DNA of 64,000 bases, from positions 1-64,000 of the forward strand of contig NZ_QFOZ01000002.1 in the NCBI RefSeq assembly GCF_003241315.1, given 5' to 3'. The stretch is from Lawsonella clevelandensis. Lineage in GTDB: Bacteria; Actinomycetota; Actinomycetes; Mycobacteriales; Mycobacteriaceae. The notes beneath the pieces were generated by a model. The model made no database searches. It was given only the letters and a program-made list of their open reading frames with translations, and was not told the origin of the DNA. Within the stretch, counting starts at the first letter, position 1; the number at the start of each line of letters is the position of its first letter. Positions 16,854 through 26,655 of this stretch are shown here, in pieces. A program made the position numbers and the translations under genes.

Positions 16854-19583
16854 GTGACCAGTGCAAAAAACTCCGCTCAGAATGCCCCTACTGTTTCCGT
16901 TGATCGCTCCGGCGCACTCCCTAAGTCGTGGGATCCCAGCGCTGTTGAAGCAGACATGTATCAACGGTGGGTGGATGCTGGATACTTCCATGCTGACACC
17001 AACAGTTCCAAACCCGCCTACAGCATTGTGCTTCCACCCCCTAATGTCACTGGCAAACTTCACATGGGCCATGCACTCGACCACACTCTTATGGATGCAC
17101 TGTGCCGGCGCAAGCGTATGCAGGGCTATGAAGTGCTGTGGCTTCCGGGTATGGACCATGCTGGTATCGCTACACAGTCCAAAGTTGAGCGGCAGCTCGC
17201 TGAGCAAGGCATTGATTACCATGCGTTGAGCCGTGATGAGTTCATTGAGAAGGTGTGGGAGTGGAAACGCGAATATGGTGGTTTCATTGGCACCCAAATG
17301 CGCGCTATCGGCGACGGCCTCGATTGGGAACGTGAGCGTTTCACCCTTGATGAGGGACTGTCCTACGCCGTCCAAACCATTTTTAAGCGTCTGTATGACG
17401 CTGGCTATATTTACCGGGCGGAGCGTCTTGTTAACTGGTCGCCAGTGTTGCAGACTGCCGTCTCCGACATCGAGGTTAAATACTCCGATGATGAAGGCGA
17501 ACTTATCTACTTCGCCTACGGTGAGATCGGTGCTGACGGTAAACCTGTCGAGGGGAATAGCCTGGTTGTTGCCACTACTCGTATAGAGACGATGCTGGGT
17601 GACGTAGCCATCGCGGTACATCCCGAGGATGAGCGGTACCAGCATCTTGTAGGAAAAGTCTTCCCCCATCCGCTGCGTGATGACCTCACCATCACCGTTA
17701 TTGCCGACGATTATGTTGACATGGAATTCGGTACCGGCGCCGTCAAGATTACCCCCGCGCATGACCCCAATGACTTTGCTATGGGTCAGCGGCATGACCT
17801 CCCCATGATCGACATCATGGACGCTACTGCCCATATCGCCAATACTGGTACTCGTTTTGATGGGCTCAGCCGTGAAGATGCCCGCACTGCCCTCACCGAA
17901 GCACTGCGTGAACAGGGGCGCATCGTCAAAGAAGTTCGCCCCTACGTCCACTCCGTGGGACATTCTGAACGCTCTGGTGAACCTATTGAACCGCGTCTTT
18001 CCCTACAGTGGTTCGTCAAAGTTGAGGATCTTGCCCGTATGGCTGGTGACGCGGTCCGCAATGGTCTCACCACCATTCACCCCGCCTCGCAGGAGCCACG
18101 CTGGTTTGAGTGGGTAGACAATATGCACGATTGGTGCATCTCCCGCCAGCTTAAGTGGGGGCACCGAATCCCCATCTGGTACGGCCCCAATGGTGAAATA
18201 GTGTGCTGCGGCCCTGATGATGAACCCCCCGCCGGGTGGGAGCAGGATCCGGATGTTCTCGATACGTGGTTCTCCTCCGGGCTGTGGCCTTTCTCCACCC
18301 TGGGATGGCCCAAGCGCACAGCTGACCTGGAACGCTTCTACCCAACGAATGTTCTTGTCACCGGCTATGACATTCTCTTCTTCTGGGTTGCCCGCATGAT
18401 GATGTTTGCATCATTTGCCGGCAAGGAAGGTGCTAGCGGCAAGGACGCTGGCGATATCGGCCCCATTCCTTTCACCGATGTTTTCCTGCATGGTCTAGTG
18501 CGTGACGAGCACGGCCGGAAGATGTCGAAGTCACTCGGTAACGGTATTGACCCGCTAGATTGGGTGGAACGTTTTGGTGCTGACGCCTTGCGTTTCACAC
18601 TGGCGCGTGGTGCTAACCCCGGTGCAGATATTCCCGTGGGTGACGATAACTGCCAGGCAAGCCGTAACTTTGCCACCAAACTTTTCAACGCCACACGGTT
18701 CGCATTGATGAACGGTGCATACGTCGGGGAGTTACCCGACCGCGCGCAGCTTACGGATGCGGATCGCTGGATTCTCGATAGGCTCGAGCAGATTCGTGCT
18801 GATGTGGATTCGGGTCTGGACGCATACGAATTCTCTAAGGCCTGCGAAGCTCTCTACCACTTCACCTGGGATGAGTTCTGCGATTGGTATCTTGAGCTGG
18901 CAAAAGCACAGTTGGGCTTTGCCGAGGATAATCTTCCTACGGCGCCGGCTACTCGCCTAGTACTCGGCTACGTGCTGGATACGCTACTCCGTCTACTGCA
19001 CCCCGTTATGCCGTTCGTGACAGAAACGCTGTGGACGGCACTAACAGGGGAGGAGTCCCTCGTTGTCGCAGACTGGCCTACCCCGTATGAAGCTGAGCGG
19101 GACGAGACTGCTTTCCAACGCATAGATGATCTGCAGAAACTTGTTACTGAGGTGCGTCGTTTCCGCTCTGACCAGGGAGTAAAGCCGTCGCAGCGGGTTC
19201 CTGCTCGGCTGATTGGTGTTGCCGATAAGGCCGATTTGGCTAATCAGATTGCCGCTATTCGTTCCCTGGCGCGTTTGGAAGAACCGGCTGCGGACTTTAA
19301 TGCCACGGCCTCCCTGGAGGTGCGTCTCTCCCGGGCCACTGTGGTGGTTGAACTTGACACTTCCGATACCGTCGATGTTGAAGCCGAACGTAAACGCGTG
19401 GAGAAGGATCTGGCGGTCGCGCAGAAGGAACTGGAGACCACCGGCAAGAAGCTGAGTAACCAGAATTTTGTGGAGAAAGCACCAGCCGCCGTTGTCGAGA
19501 AGATGAAGACGCGGCGAGAGGTCGCTGAAGCGGAGGTAGCTCGTCTAACGGAGCGTTTAGCGGCACTTCCTGCGCAAAAGTAA
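16854..19583 (+). CDS. valS: Valyl-tRNA synthetase
   Basis: A 909-residue class I aminoacyl-tRNA synthetase charging tRNA-Val. HMGH (HIGH motif, about 70-73) follows PPPNVTGKL. A CP1 editing domain with GTGAVKITPAHDPND precedes KMSKS (about 556). The anticodon-binding domain and a C-terminal coiled coil rich in K/E (last 70 residues) follow. I chose GTG 16854; the open frame runs back to 16752 through a terminator stem. The C-terminal arm is the feature that separates ValRS from IleRS/LeuRS. folC follows after 72 nt. Confidence 0.96.
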   Translation: MTSAKNSAQNAPTVSVDRSGALPKSWDPSAVEADMYQRWVDAGYFHADTNSSKPAYSIVLPPPNVTGKLHMGHALDHTLMDALCRRKRMQGYEVLWLPGMDHAGIATQSKVERQLAEQGIDYHALSRDEFIEKVWEWKREYGGFIGTQMRAIGDGLDWERERFTLDEGLSYAVQTIFKRLYDAGYIYRAERLVNWSPVLQTAVSDIEVKYSDDEGELIYFAYGEIGADGKPVEGNSLVVATTRIETMLGDVAIAVHPEDERYQHLVGKVFPHPLRDDLTITVIADDYVDMEFGTGAVKITPAHDPNDFAMGQRHDLPMIDIMDATAHIANTGTRFDGLSREDARTALTEALREQGRIVKEVRPYVHSVGHSERSGEPIEPRLSLQWFVKVEDLARMAGDAVRNGLTTIHPASQEPRWFEWVDNMHDWCISRQLKWGHRIPIWYGPNGEIVCCGPDDEPPAGWEQDPDVLDTWFSSGLWPFSTLGWPKRTADLERFYPTNVLVTGYDILFFWVARMMMFASFAGKEGASGKDAGDIGPIPFTDVFLHGLVRDEHGRKMSKSLGNGIDPLDWVERFGADALRFTLARGANPGADIPVGDDNCQASRNFATKLFNATRFALMNGAYVGELPDRAQLTDADRWILDRLEQIRADVDSGLDAYEFSKACEALYHFTWDEFCDWYLELAKAQLGFAEDNLPTAPATRLVLGYVLDTLLRLLHPVMPFVTETLWTALTGEESLVVADWPTPYEAERDETAFQRIDDLQKLVTEVRRFRSDQGVKPSQRVPARLIGVADKADLANQIAAIRSLARLEEPAADFNATASLEVRLSRATVVVELDTSDTVDVEAERKRVEKDLAVAQKELETTGKKLSNQNFVEKAPAAVVEKMKTRREVAEAEVARLTERLAALPAQK

Positions 19584-19655
19584 TGTGCTCACACCGTGTA
19601 GCACTATTACGGACGATGTACTACGCGCAGTAGTACACATAGTAGAGGAGTTGAG

Positions 19656-21791
19656 ATGAGCGATCTGCCCAAAAACCTCACGTACAGTGATGCCTATAAT
19701 GCGGACGATCCGTATGCTTCATTGCGAGATGGAAATCCCGCAGCTCTGTCGGAGGATCAGGCAGATCGTAATCTTATGGGTGGGCATGCCCATAAGAAGA
19801 GCGGCGACAAGCAATGCTCCTGTAAAAAAGGCGGACAGTGTAAAAATGGGCAATGCAGCTGTCAGAAGAAGGACAAGTATGCTGACGCCGATGACGTGGC
19901 AATAGCTGCTGCCACGGAAGAAGCCGATTCCGCAGATGCGTTATCCGATTATGTCTTTCACGAGTCTGGCCTCAATCTGGATGCGTTAGCGTCTGTCGCA
20001 GAACGTATTATTGAGCAGACTGTGGGGGACGAGGATGGCGATGATGATGGTGAGCTTTCGCCAGAATCTCCACTAGGTATGCGCCGTCTTAACCCTCTGT
20101 TAGATGATGAGGATGTTCTTACCCCTGAGGTGCAGCAGAATCTACGTGATCTGCTAGCCCAGTTCGATGATGAACAAATGGATGCACTTGCGCGTGCTCT
20201 TGATAACTATAACGTTGCACATGCTAGCAATAACGATGAGGGTAGTGACGGTAGCGATGGGGAGGATATCTCGGGGGAAGACCTTTACCGTGACTATACG
20301 GGGCGCATTGACATCGATACAGGGAGCACTATCCCGGATCTTTCTGTCTATGACGAAGATGTGGACCGCAATAGCTACCAGGTAGAAAAGCCGACTGCGG
20401 AAGACTATGCCGCACTGGCAGCAGTAGAAGCCGAACTCGATACACGCTGGGGTGAGCGGAAGATCGCACCGGATCTTGCGCGTATGGAAAAGCTTATGGA
20501 TATCCTTGGGCATCCAGAACAGTCTGCACCTGTTATTCAGGTGGCGGGCACTAACGGTAAAACGTCTACTTCCCGCATGATTGATGCTCTTCTCCGCGCT
20601 ATGGGTCAACGTGTGGGGCGTATGACGAGCCCACACCTGCAGCTCGCAACGGAACGTATCAGTGTGGATGGTGCCCCCATTAGCCCACGTCGTTACGTGG
20701 AAGTGTGGGAGGACATTAAACCCTTCGTAGAGATGGTAGACGAGTGGTCCATCTCGCAGGGCGGCCCACGAATGACGAAGTTCGAAGTCCTTACCGCAAT
20801 GGCGTACAGCTGTTTTGCGGATACGCCAGTAGATGTTGTGGTGGCCGAAGTGGGGATGGGTGGTCGCTGGGATGCGACCTCCGTAGCGCATGCTGAAGTG
20901 GCTGTTGTATGCCCTATCGGTATGGATCACATGGACTACTTGGGTGACACTATTGAAAAGATCGCCTCTGAAAAAGCCGGCATCATTAAGCCCACGGTAG
21001 GGGAGAACACTCCGCATAATCCGCATGGCACAGTAGCGGTTATCTCCCACCAAGATCCGGCAGCATTGCATGTCTTGTTGGAGCAAGCAGTAGATGCGCA
21101 AGCTGTTGTGGCTCGGCAGGGAATCGAGTTTGAGGTATCGTCGTGCGCTCCTGCGGTAGGTGGACAAGTTATCTCTATACAGGGGCTATCCGGTACGTAT
21201 GAGGATATTTTCCTGCCGCTGTACGGGGAACATCAAGCAGAAAATGCGGCAGTGGCACTAGCCGCAGTGGAAGCATTCTATGGAGCAGGTACGGAAAAGC
21301 CTCTCTATGACCAGGCTGTCCACAATGGTTTCCAGGCGGTGCAGTCGCCAGGGCGGCTAGAGCGTGTTCGTAATACGCCAACGATTCTTCTGGATGCGTG
21401 TCATAACCCGCATGGTGCGAAAGCACTGGCAGCAGCGTTAGAAAATTACTTTGCTTTTAACCGACTGGTTGGCGTTGTTGCCATTCTGGGTGATAAAGAT
21501 GCGCGCGGTATCCTAGAGACCCTCGAACCCGTGCTGGATAAAGTCATCGTCACTACCAATAACAGCCCGCGAGCTCTCTCCGTGGAAGAACTGGAAGAGA
21601 TTGCGCGACAAGTATTTGATGCGGAGAAAGTAGATTCTGCACCCACCTTGGCGGATGCGATCGCGTTAGCCACAGTGGAAGCTGAAAACATTGATGAAAA
21701 CGGTGTTATGAGTGGAGCTGGTGTCATCGTGACGGGAAGTGTTGTCACGGCTGGTGAAGCACGTTCGCTATTCCGTAAGGATCCTGCCTAA
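19656..21791 (+). CDS. folC: Folylpolyglutamate synthase with long acidic, Cys-cluster N-terminal extension
   Basis: A 711-residue protein. From about 246 it is a standard FolC/dihydrofolate synthase, an ATP-dependent ligase adding glutamate to folates: P-loop AGTNGKT (297-303), then EVGMGGRWDATS and IGMDHMDYLG for metal and folate binding, and LDACHNPHGAKAL. The first 245 residues are unusual, since the family normally starts about 50 residues before the P-loop. They hold H44, H46 and five cysteines in 16 residues (C54, C56, C62, C67, C69: CSCKKGGQCKNGQCSC), then long Asp/Glu-rich stretches. ATG 19656 has GAGGAG upstream, and the reading frame is continuous with no better internal start. The cluster resembles a metallothionein-like metal site. 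FolC identity is sure; the extension's role is unknown. Confidence 0.93.
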   Translation: MSDLPKNLTYSDAYNADDPYASLRDGNPAALSEDQADRNLMGGHAHKKSGDKQCSCKKGGQCKNGQCSCQKKDKYADADDVAIAAATEEADSADALSDYVFHESGLNLDALASVAERIIEQTVGDEDGDDDGELSPESPLGMRRLNPLLDDEDVLTPEVQQNLRDLLAQFDDEQMDALARALDNYNVAHASNNDEGSDGSDGEDISGEDLYRDYTGRIDIDTGSTIPDLSVYDEDVDRNSYQVEKPTAEDYAALAAVEAELDTRWGERKIAPDLARMEKLMDILGHPEQSAPVIQVAGTNGKTSTSRMIDALLRAMGQRVGRMTSPHLQLATERISVDGAPISPRRYVEVWEDIKPFVEMVDEWSISQGGPRMTKFEVLTAMAYSCFADTPVDVVVAEVGMGGRWDATSVAHAEVAVVCPIGMDHMDYLGDTIEKIASEKAGIIKPTVGENTPHNPHGTVAVISHQDPAALHVLLEQAVDAQAVVARQGIEFEVSSCAPAVGGQVISIQGLSGTYEDIFLPLYGEHQAENAAVALAAVEAFYGAGTEKPLYDQAVHNGFQAVQSPGRLERVRNTPTILLDACHNPHGAKALAAALENYFAFNRLVGVVAILGDKDARGILETLEPVLDKVIVTTNNSPRALSVEELEEIARQVFDAEKVDSAPTLADAIALATVEAENIDENGVMSGAGVIVTGSVVTAGEARSLFRKDPA

Positions 21792-21904
21792 ATTCCACTT
21801 TGACAGAGTATGTCATATAGGTAGCGTCACAATGTCTTACTAGTGAATAGTGTGGTGGGTGCTCGAAAGAATGCGACCGACGGCACCTGTTCTACTGCGA
21901 ATTA

Positions 21905-21933
21905 TTCGGGAATAACAGTATTTTCGCTAATAT
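21905..21933 (+). promoter_or_regulatory. Promoter of ndk, leaderless type
   Basis: TTCGGG (21905-21910), a 17-nt spacer and TAATAT (21928-21933), which ends 6 nt before ATG 21940. No Shine-Dalgarno sequence is present. Confidence 0.6.
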
Positions 21934-21939
21934 GTTCAT

Positions 21940-22359
21940 ATGACAGAACAGACTTTCTTTATGATCAAGCCGGACGGTGTGGAGCGCGGCTTGGTAGGCG
22001 AGATTATTCGCCGCATTGAGAACAAGGGCCTTACCATTGCGGCCCTTGAGCTCCGCCATGTTTCGGTGGAGCTAGCCGAACAGCATTACGCTGAGCACAA
22101 AGGTAAAGATTTCTACCAACCGCTGCTAGATTTCATTACTTCTGGGCCTGTTATTGCTGGTGTTCTAGAAGGGCCATCTGCCATTTCCGCGTGGCGTCAG
22201 CTGTGCGGCGGTACCGATCCTGTTGGAAAAGCCACTGCTGGTTCAATTCGTGGGGATTACTGCCTTATCACCCGCGAGAATTTGGTACATGGTTCGGACT
22301 CTCCCGAATCCGCCAGGAAAGAAATTTCCACCTGGTTCCCGGATTTCCCACTCGCCTAA
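21940..22359 (+). CDS. ndk: Nucleoside diphosphate kinase
   Basis: A 139-residue enzyme moving the gamma-phosphate from ATP to other nucleoside diphosphates through a phospho-histidine. The signature NLVHGSDSPESA near residue 118 contains the catalytic His. MIKPDGVERGLVGEII is the family start. It lies between folC and rne, as in mycobacteria, with its own promoter and a following hairpin. Confidence 0.97.
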   Translation: MTEQTFFMIKPDGVERGLVGEIIRRIENKGLTIAALELRHVSVELAEQHYAEHKGKDFYQPLLDFITSGPVIAGVLEGPSAISAWRQLCGGTDPVGKATAGSIRGDYCLITRENLVHGSDSPESARKEISTWFPDFPLA

Positions 22360-22397
22360 AATAAACTCGTTACCTGTCGATCTCAATACTTCATAGT

Positions 22398-22440
22398 GAA
22401 GCCGGCGTTGGAAGCGTTTTAACGTTTCTGCGCCGGCTTC
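22398..22440 (+). terminator. Hairpin after ndk
   Basis: GAAGCCGGCG pairs with CGCCGGCTTC (10 bp), with an inner GAAGCG/CGTTTC stem. No U-tract follows, so it may be Rho-assisted or act mainly as a 3' stabiliser. Confidence 0.65.
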
Positions 22441-22696
22441 GACGTATTTGCCAATTGTATGAGAGAATAGGGGAGTCGCCGATCACATGCGTAAAGGGTC
22501 AGCGCCATTCTTTGAGTGAGCCGCGTTCCTTTCTGTGTCTGGCGTCGTCTAGATATGGCACAGCGTCTGTATATGACACATCACTGCTCTGCGCAGCTGA
22601 ACCGCAGCCGACTAGACCAACAGACCATCCGACATTTCAATACATCCCTCTGTGTGGCCGCTCGGCATCGATGCGCCCGGAGGCAAAGGAGATAGC
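22441..22696 (+). other. Long upstream region of rne
   Basis: 256 nt between the ndk hairpin and the rne start contain no convincing gene. The open frame reaching back from rne lacks a ribosome site and family-like residues. RNase E mRNAs in other bacteria carry long self-regulated leaders, and this region may be one. I could not fix a promoter. Confidence 0.45.
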
Positions 22697-25600
22697 GTGC
22701 TGCCAGAAAGCATCACGGTAGAAGCTGTACTTACGGACTTGCCGCAGAAGATCCGTATACATGCCCTCGCAAAGCGTTTAGGCATGGCATCTAAAGAGCT
22801 TATAGCCGTCTTAGCTGAACGAGACATAACTGTTAAGTCTGCTCAATCTAGCCTTACTGCTGAGGAAGCAACAAATTTTGTTACCTCTTTCCTGGCCAAT
22901 ACAGGCAAGACAGAGGAAGCAGAAAAAGCGGAAACGGTTGCCGACGATGCGTCCGAGACTACGGTGCCATCTACTACACCAGCTGCTGACGATACTCACA
23001 GTGCTAGCAGCCCCTTCATTAATCCTTTTGCGGTCGTGCACCAAGCAGAACCAATGACGGCGACACTACCGCAGAATCCCTTCGCCACTGACGTTGTTGT
23101 AGATCCTTTCGCAGTTAATGCCCGCCTGCAAGAAACCGCACCCATTGTGGTAACTGCCCAGGATATGGGGCACGCCGCCACAGAAAACGATGCGGAAACG
23201 GACGTGGAGGCCGCTGCCGATACTGACGCTGATAGTGCTGACGCACGCGATCACAATGGGAATTCCCAGAATGGTGACAGTGACGGACAATCATCCCGGC
23301 GTCGTCGTCGCAGGGGCCGTCGTGGGCGTGGTCGTGGTCGTGGTGATGATACTGACACCACCGAAGACACCACTGGCAGTACCGACAACACTGCCAACGA
23401 CGATGATGACAACGCTCATGGCTCCCAGAAGACGTCCGATAAGTCCGCTAAGAACGGGCGCTCGGGAAGTAAGAAGAATGATGTCTCTGCGGTAGACGAG
23501 AATGACGATGATGAGGAAGCTCTCTCCACTCATCGTCGCCGTCGCCGCCGTCGCCGCAACGATGTTACCAGCGATGATACTCAGAATGATCCGCCGAATA
23601 CCGTTGTTCACGAGCGTGGCACTACCCGTCGTCGCCGCAATAGTTCAGCGAATGGTTCATCAGATGAAGTACAGGGCATTTCCGGCTCCACTCGGCTAGA
23701 GGCAAAACGTCAGCGTCGTCGCGAGGGACGGGACAACGCCCGCCACCACATTCCGGTTCTCAGTGAAGCAGAGTTCCTAGCACGCCGGGAATCTGTAGAG
23801 CGCACCATGGTCGTGCGTGAAAAAGAGCGCAGTGACCATCCTGGCATCACCACACAGGTGGGAGTCCTCGAGGACAATATCCTGGTGGAGCACTTTGTCA
23901 CCTCAGATTCACAAGCATCCATGGTGGGCAATATCTATCTGGGCCGCGTGCAGAATGTTCTCCCCAGCATGGAAGCCGCCTTCATTGATATTGGACGTGG
24001 CCGTAACGCTGTCCTTTATGCCGGTGAGGTGAACTGGGCTGCGGCTGGGTTGGGTGGAAAATCCCGCAAGATTGAACTGGCACTGTCCCCCGGAGATATG
24101 GTGCTGGTGCAAGTCTCCAAAGACCCTATTGCCCACAAAGGCGCTCGCTTAACCACTCAGATTTCCATGGCGGGACGTTATCTGGTGTATGTGCCGGATG
24201 GTGGCAGTACCGGTATCTCCCGAAAATTGCCTGATACGGAACGCAAACGCCTGAAAGGTATCCTCAGGAACATTGTTCCCGGGGACGCCGGCGTCATTAT
24301 CCGCACTGCCGCAGAAGGAGCCTCCGAGGAGGATCTCAAGCGGGATATCGATATGCTGCACAACCAGTGGCTGGAAGTACAGCAGGCAGCTGAAGAAGCA
24401 CAACAGAAAGCAGACGGTAAAGCACGCACTCTGCACGAGGAACCGACTCTGCTAGTGAAGGTTGTGCGAGACCTCTTTAATGATGATTTCACAAAACTTG
24501 TTGTGGAAGGCGAACGCGCCTGGAGCACCATCACTGAATATGTTCAGAAAGTGGCGCCGCAGCTGCAGGATAGGCTGGAGCAGTGGGAGAATACGGGAGT
24601 AGACGTATTCCAGGCATACCGTATTGACGAACAACTCGCGAAGGCACTGGATCGTAAAGTATGGCTGCCATCTGGCGGCACTCTCGTTATTGACCGCACT
24701 GAAGCTATGACGGTTATCGACGTCAACACCGGTAAGTTCACTGGCTCTGGTGGAGACCTAGAAGAAACCGTCACCCGAAACAATCTAGAGGCAGCAGAGG
24801 AAATTGTCCGCCAGCTGCGACTCCGTGATATCGGCGGCATTATTATTGTTGACTTTATTGACATGGTGTTGGAATCCAACCGGGATCTTGTCCTGCGTCG
24901 TCTCCGCGAAGCGTTGGGACGCGACCGGACACGCCACCAGGTGTCTGAAGTTACCAGCTTGGGGCTTATTCAACTGACCCGAAAACGCTTAGGAACGGGC
25001 CTTCTTGAGGCATTCTCCAAGCCCTGTCCGCACTGCTCCGGTACTGGCTATATTCTGCAGGAAGATCCCGTAGAGGCTATTACCAATGGTGCTAATGCCG
25101 AAGACTTGCGCGCTGGGCGACGTCGCCGCGGTCGTAATTCTGACAAGCAGGAGAAGAACGACCACAGTAAGAACGGTAAGTCGAAGGATAAGCCGTCCAC
25201 GTCTTCCGCTGATACTGATGGCAAGAATGCGCATGGTGGAAAAGACCGTCAAGGCCCAGATCCCAGTGAACATCCCATGATGAAAGCCATGGGACGGAAG
25301 AAGGCTGCCGCTACTGCTGCGGACCAGGTCGCGTCTCACACAGATTCTGAGGAAAAAACCGCAGAAATTATTGTCGATACCAGCGCTACCGTTAAAGAAA
25401 CGTCTGTAGAAGACTCTCCTCGTTCGGAAGAATCAGGAAAGAAAGACACGGACAAGAAAGATACAGCGGAGCAGCATACGAAACCGCGTCGTCGCCGCCG
25501 TGGACGTCGGCATGGTAGCCGAAACGACCAGAACAGTAAGCAGAATAGCGCTAAGAGTGAGGGTAAGAACACTACTAAGGATGTTTCTGCCAATACTCAG

Positions 25601-25864
25601 AACGCAGGTGCACAGAGTACAGCTCAGGGCACTGCACCGGCGAGTACTGCACCGTCTTCTGCTCCCCGGAAGCGGCGTGGGGCGCGTCGTGCCACACAGG
25701 CTGCTGGTACGGTAACGCCACGCAAAAACTCGGTTCCAGCAGAGCGTAAAGAGGTAGTGTCTGGTGTCTTGGCAGCGGCTCCGGTAGCGGTAAATACGTC
25801 TACCACAGAGAAAAAGCCGCGACGTGCCCGCCGCCGTGCTACTCGCTCCTCTGCATCAGTTTGA
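22697..25864 (+). CDS. rne: Ribonuclease E/G with IF2N-like head and Arg-rich tails
   Basis: A 1055-residue endoribonuclease for mRNA decay and rRNA/tRNA processing. Residues about 12-60 (KIRIHALAKRLGMASKELIA...) look like the small IF2 N-terminal helical domain, as in other actinobacterial RNase E. A disordered region rich in Asp, Arg and Gly follows, with runs such as RRRRGRRGRGRGRG. The catalytic core has an S1 domain (GNIYLGRVQNVLPSMEAAFIDIG), the DNase I-like metal site VIDVNTGKF and DFIDM, and the zinc link CPHCSGTGY. The C-tail is again Arg/Lys-rich and probably scaffolds RNA and partner proteins. GTG 22697 is chosen for AAAGGAG 6 nt upstream. Confidence 0.95.
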   Translation: MLPESITVEAVLTDLPQKIRIHALAKRLGMASKELIAVLAERDITVKSAQSSLTAEEATNFVTSFLANTGKTEEAEKAETVADDASETTVPSTTPAADDTHSASSPFINPFAVVHQAEPMTATLPQNPFATDVVVDPFAVNARLQETAPIVVTAQDMGHAATENDAETDVEAAADTDADSADARDHNGNSQNGDSDGQSSRRRRRRGRRGRGRGRGDDTDTTEDTTGSTDNTANDDDDNAHGSQKTSDKSAKNGRSGSKKNDVSAVDENDDDEEALSTHRRRRRRRRNDVTSDDTQNDPPNTVVHERGTTRRRRNSSANGSSDEVQGISGSTRLEAKRQRRREGRDNARHHIPVLSEAEFLARRESVERTMVVREKERSDHPGITTQVGVLEDNILVEHFVTSDSQASMVGNIYLGRVQNVLPSMEAAFIDIGRGRNAVLYAGEVNWAAAGLGGKSRKIELALSPGDMVLVQVSKDPIAHKGARLTTQISMAGRYLVYVPDGGSTGISRKLPDTERKRLKGILRNIVPGDAGVIIRTAAEGASEEDLKRDIDMLHNQWLEVQQAAEEAQQKADGKARTLHEEPTLLVKVVRDLFNDDFTKLVVEGERAWSTITEYVQKVAPQLQDRLEQWENTGVDVFQAYRIDEQLAKALDRKVWLPSGGTLVIDRTEAMTVIDVNTGKFTGSGGDLEETVTRNNLEAAEEIVRQLRLRDIGGIIIVDFIDMVLESNRDLVLRRLREALGRDRTRHQVSEVTSLGLIQLTRKRLGTGLLEAFSKPCPHCSGTGYILQEDPVEAITNGANAEDLRAGRRRRGRNSDKQEKNDHSKNGKSKDKPSTSSADTDGKNAHGGKDRQGPDPSEHPMMKAMGRKKAAATAADQVASHTDSEEKTAEIIVDTSATVKETSVEDSPRSEESGKKDTDKKDTAEQHTKPRRRRRGRRHGSRNDQNSKQNSAKSEGKNTTKDVSANTQNAGAQSTAQGTAPASTAPSSAPRKRRGARRATQAAGTVTPRKNSVPAERKEVVSGVLAAAPVAVNTSTTEKKPRRARRRATRSSASV

Positions 25865-25870
25865 TTTCAG

Positions 25871-25897
25871 CCTGTCAAAACGAGTAATCTTGACAGG
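25871..25897 (+). terminator. Hairpin after rne
   Basis: CCTGTCAA pairs with TTGACAGG (8 bp, 11-nt loop), seven bases past the rne stop. There is no T-run, so termination strength is uncertain. Confidence 0.5.
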
Positions 25898-26054
25898 TCG
25901 CCAGTCAACGGGTGATTTCCGCGTACTGTGTTAATGAGATAGTTCATGAGACACGATGTAGAACGGTAAAACTCACTGCTGGCATGCATTAGTCCAGTCG
26001 AATGACCATTCGGTTGTTCGAGAAGAAACAACACTTTTAAGGGGACGCCCTCCG

Positions 26055-26351
26055 ATGTACGCGATCGTCAAGACCGGCGGAAAGCAGTACAAGGTTGCCG
26101 AAGGTGACCTCGTCAAGGTCGAGAAGATCGAGGGAGAGCCGGGCACTGCGGTCTCGCTTTCCCCGGTCCTCGTCGTTGATGGCTCTACCGTAACTTCGGA
26201 TGTTGATAACATCACCGTGGCTGCTGAAATTGTTGAGCAGACCAAGGGTCCGAAGATTCGCATTCGCAAATTCAAGAACAAGACCGGTTACCAGAAGCGC
26301 CAGGGTCATCGTCAGCCGCTTACCGTGCTGAAGATCACCGGCATCAAGTAA
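26055..26351 (+). CDS. rplU: 50S ribosomal protein L21
   Basis: 98 residues starting MYAIVKTGGKQYKVAEGD, the L21 signature, ending with the KRQGHRQPLTVLKI motif. L21 binds 23S rRNA near domain VI. It heads the rplU-rpmA pair; rpmA begins 27 nt downstream. The 190-nt gap from rne contains two small stem-loops (CGAATG-acc-ATTCG type and GTTGTT/AACAAC) just before an AAGGGG, a possible leader for autogenous control. The spacing from AAGGGG to the ATG is long. Confidence 0.97.
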   Translation: MYAIVKTGGKQYKVAEGDLVKVEKIEGEPGTAVSLSPVLVVDGSTVTSDVDNITVAAEIVEQTKGPKIRIRKFKNKTGYQKRQGHRQPLTVLKITGIK

Positions 26352-26378
26352 CACCGAACTTCCTGCAAGGAGAAACAA

Positions 26379-26636
26379 ATGGCACACAAGAAAGGTGCAT
26401 CTAGCTCGCGCAACGGTCGCGACTCTAATGCCCAGCGCCTCGGTGTGAAGCGCTTCGGTGGTCAGCTCGTCAACGCAGGCGAGATCCTGGTCCGCCAGCG
26501 CGGCACTCACTTCCACCCCGGCGTTAACGTTGGCCGTGGCAAGGATGACACTCTCTTCGCTCTCGCTAGTGGTGCTGTCGAATTCGGCACTAAGCGCGGA
26601 CGTCAGACAGTAAGTGTCGTTCCTGAAGAGGCATAG
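26379..26636 (+). CDS. rpmA: 50S ribosomal protein L27
   Basis: 85 residues: MAHKKGASSSRNGRDSNAQR, the L27 N-terminus reaching the peptidyl transferase centre. There is no cleavable N-terminal leader as in Firmicutes. AAGGAGAAACAA precedes the ATG. A strong hairpin follows, separating the ribosomal pair from obg. Confidence 0.98.
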   Translation: MAHKKGASSSRNGRDSNAQRLGVKRFGGQLVNAGEILVRQRGTHFHPGVNVGRGKDDTLFALASGAVEFGTKRGRQTVSVVPEEA

Positions 26637-26655
26637 ATCTCAAGACGCTTTCCAA

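Noticed and set aside
25890..25918. TTGACA as the -35 of an rplU promoter
   Set aside because: The sequence 17 nt downstream (TGATTT) is a poor -10, and TTGACA is part of the post-rne hairpin stem.
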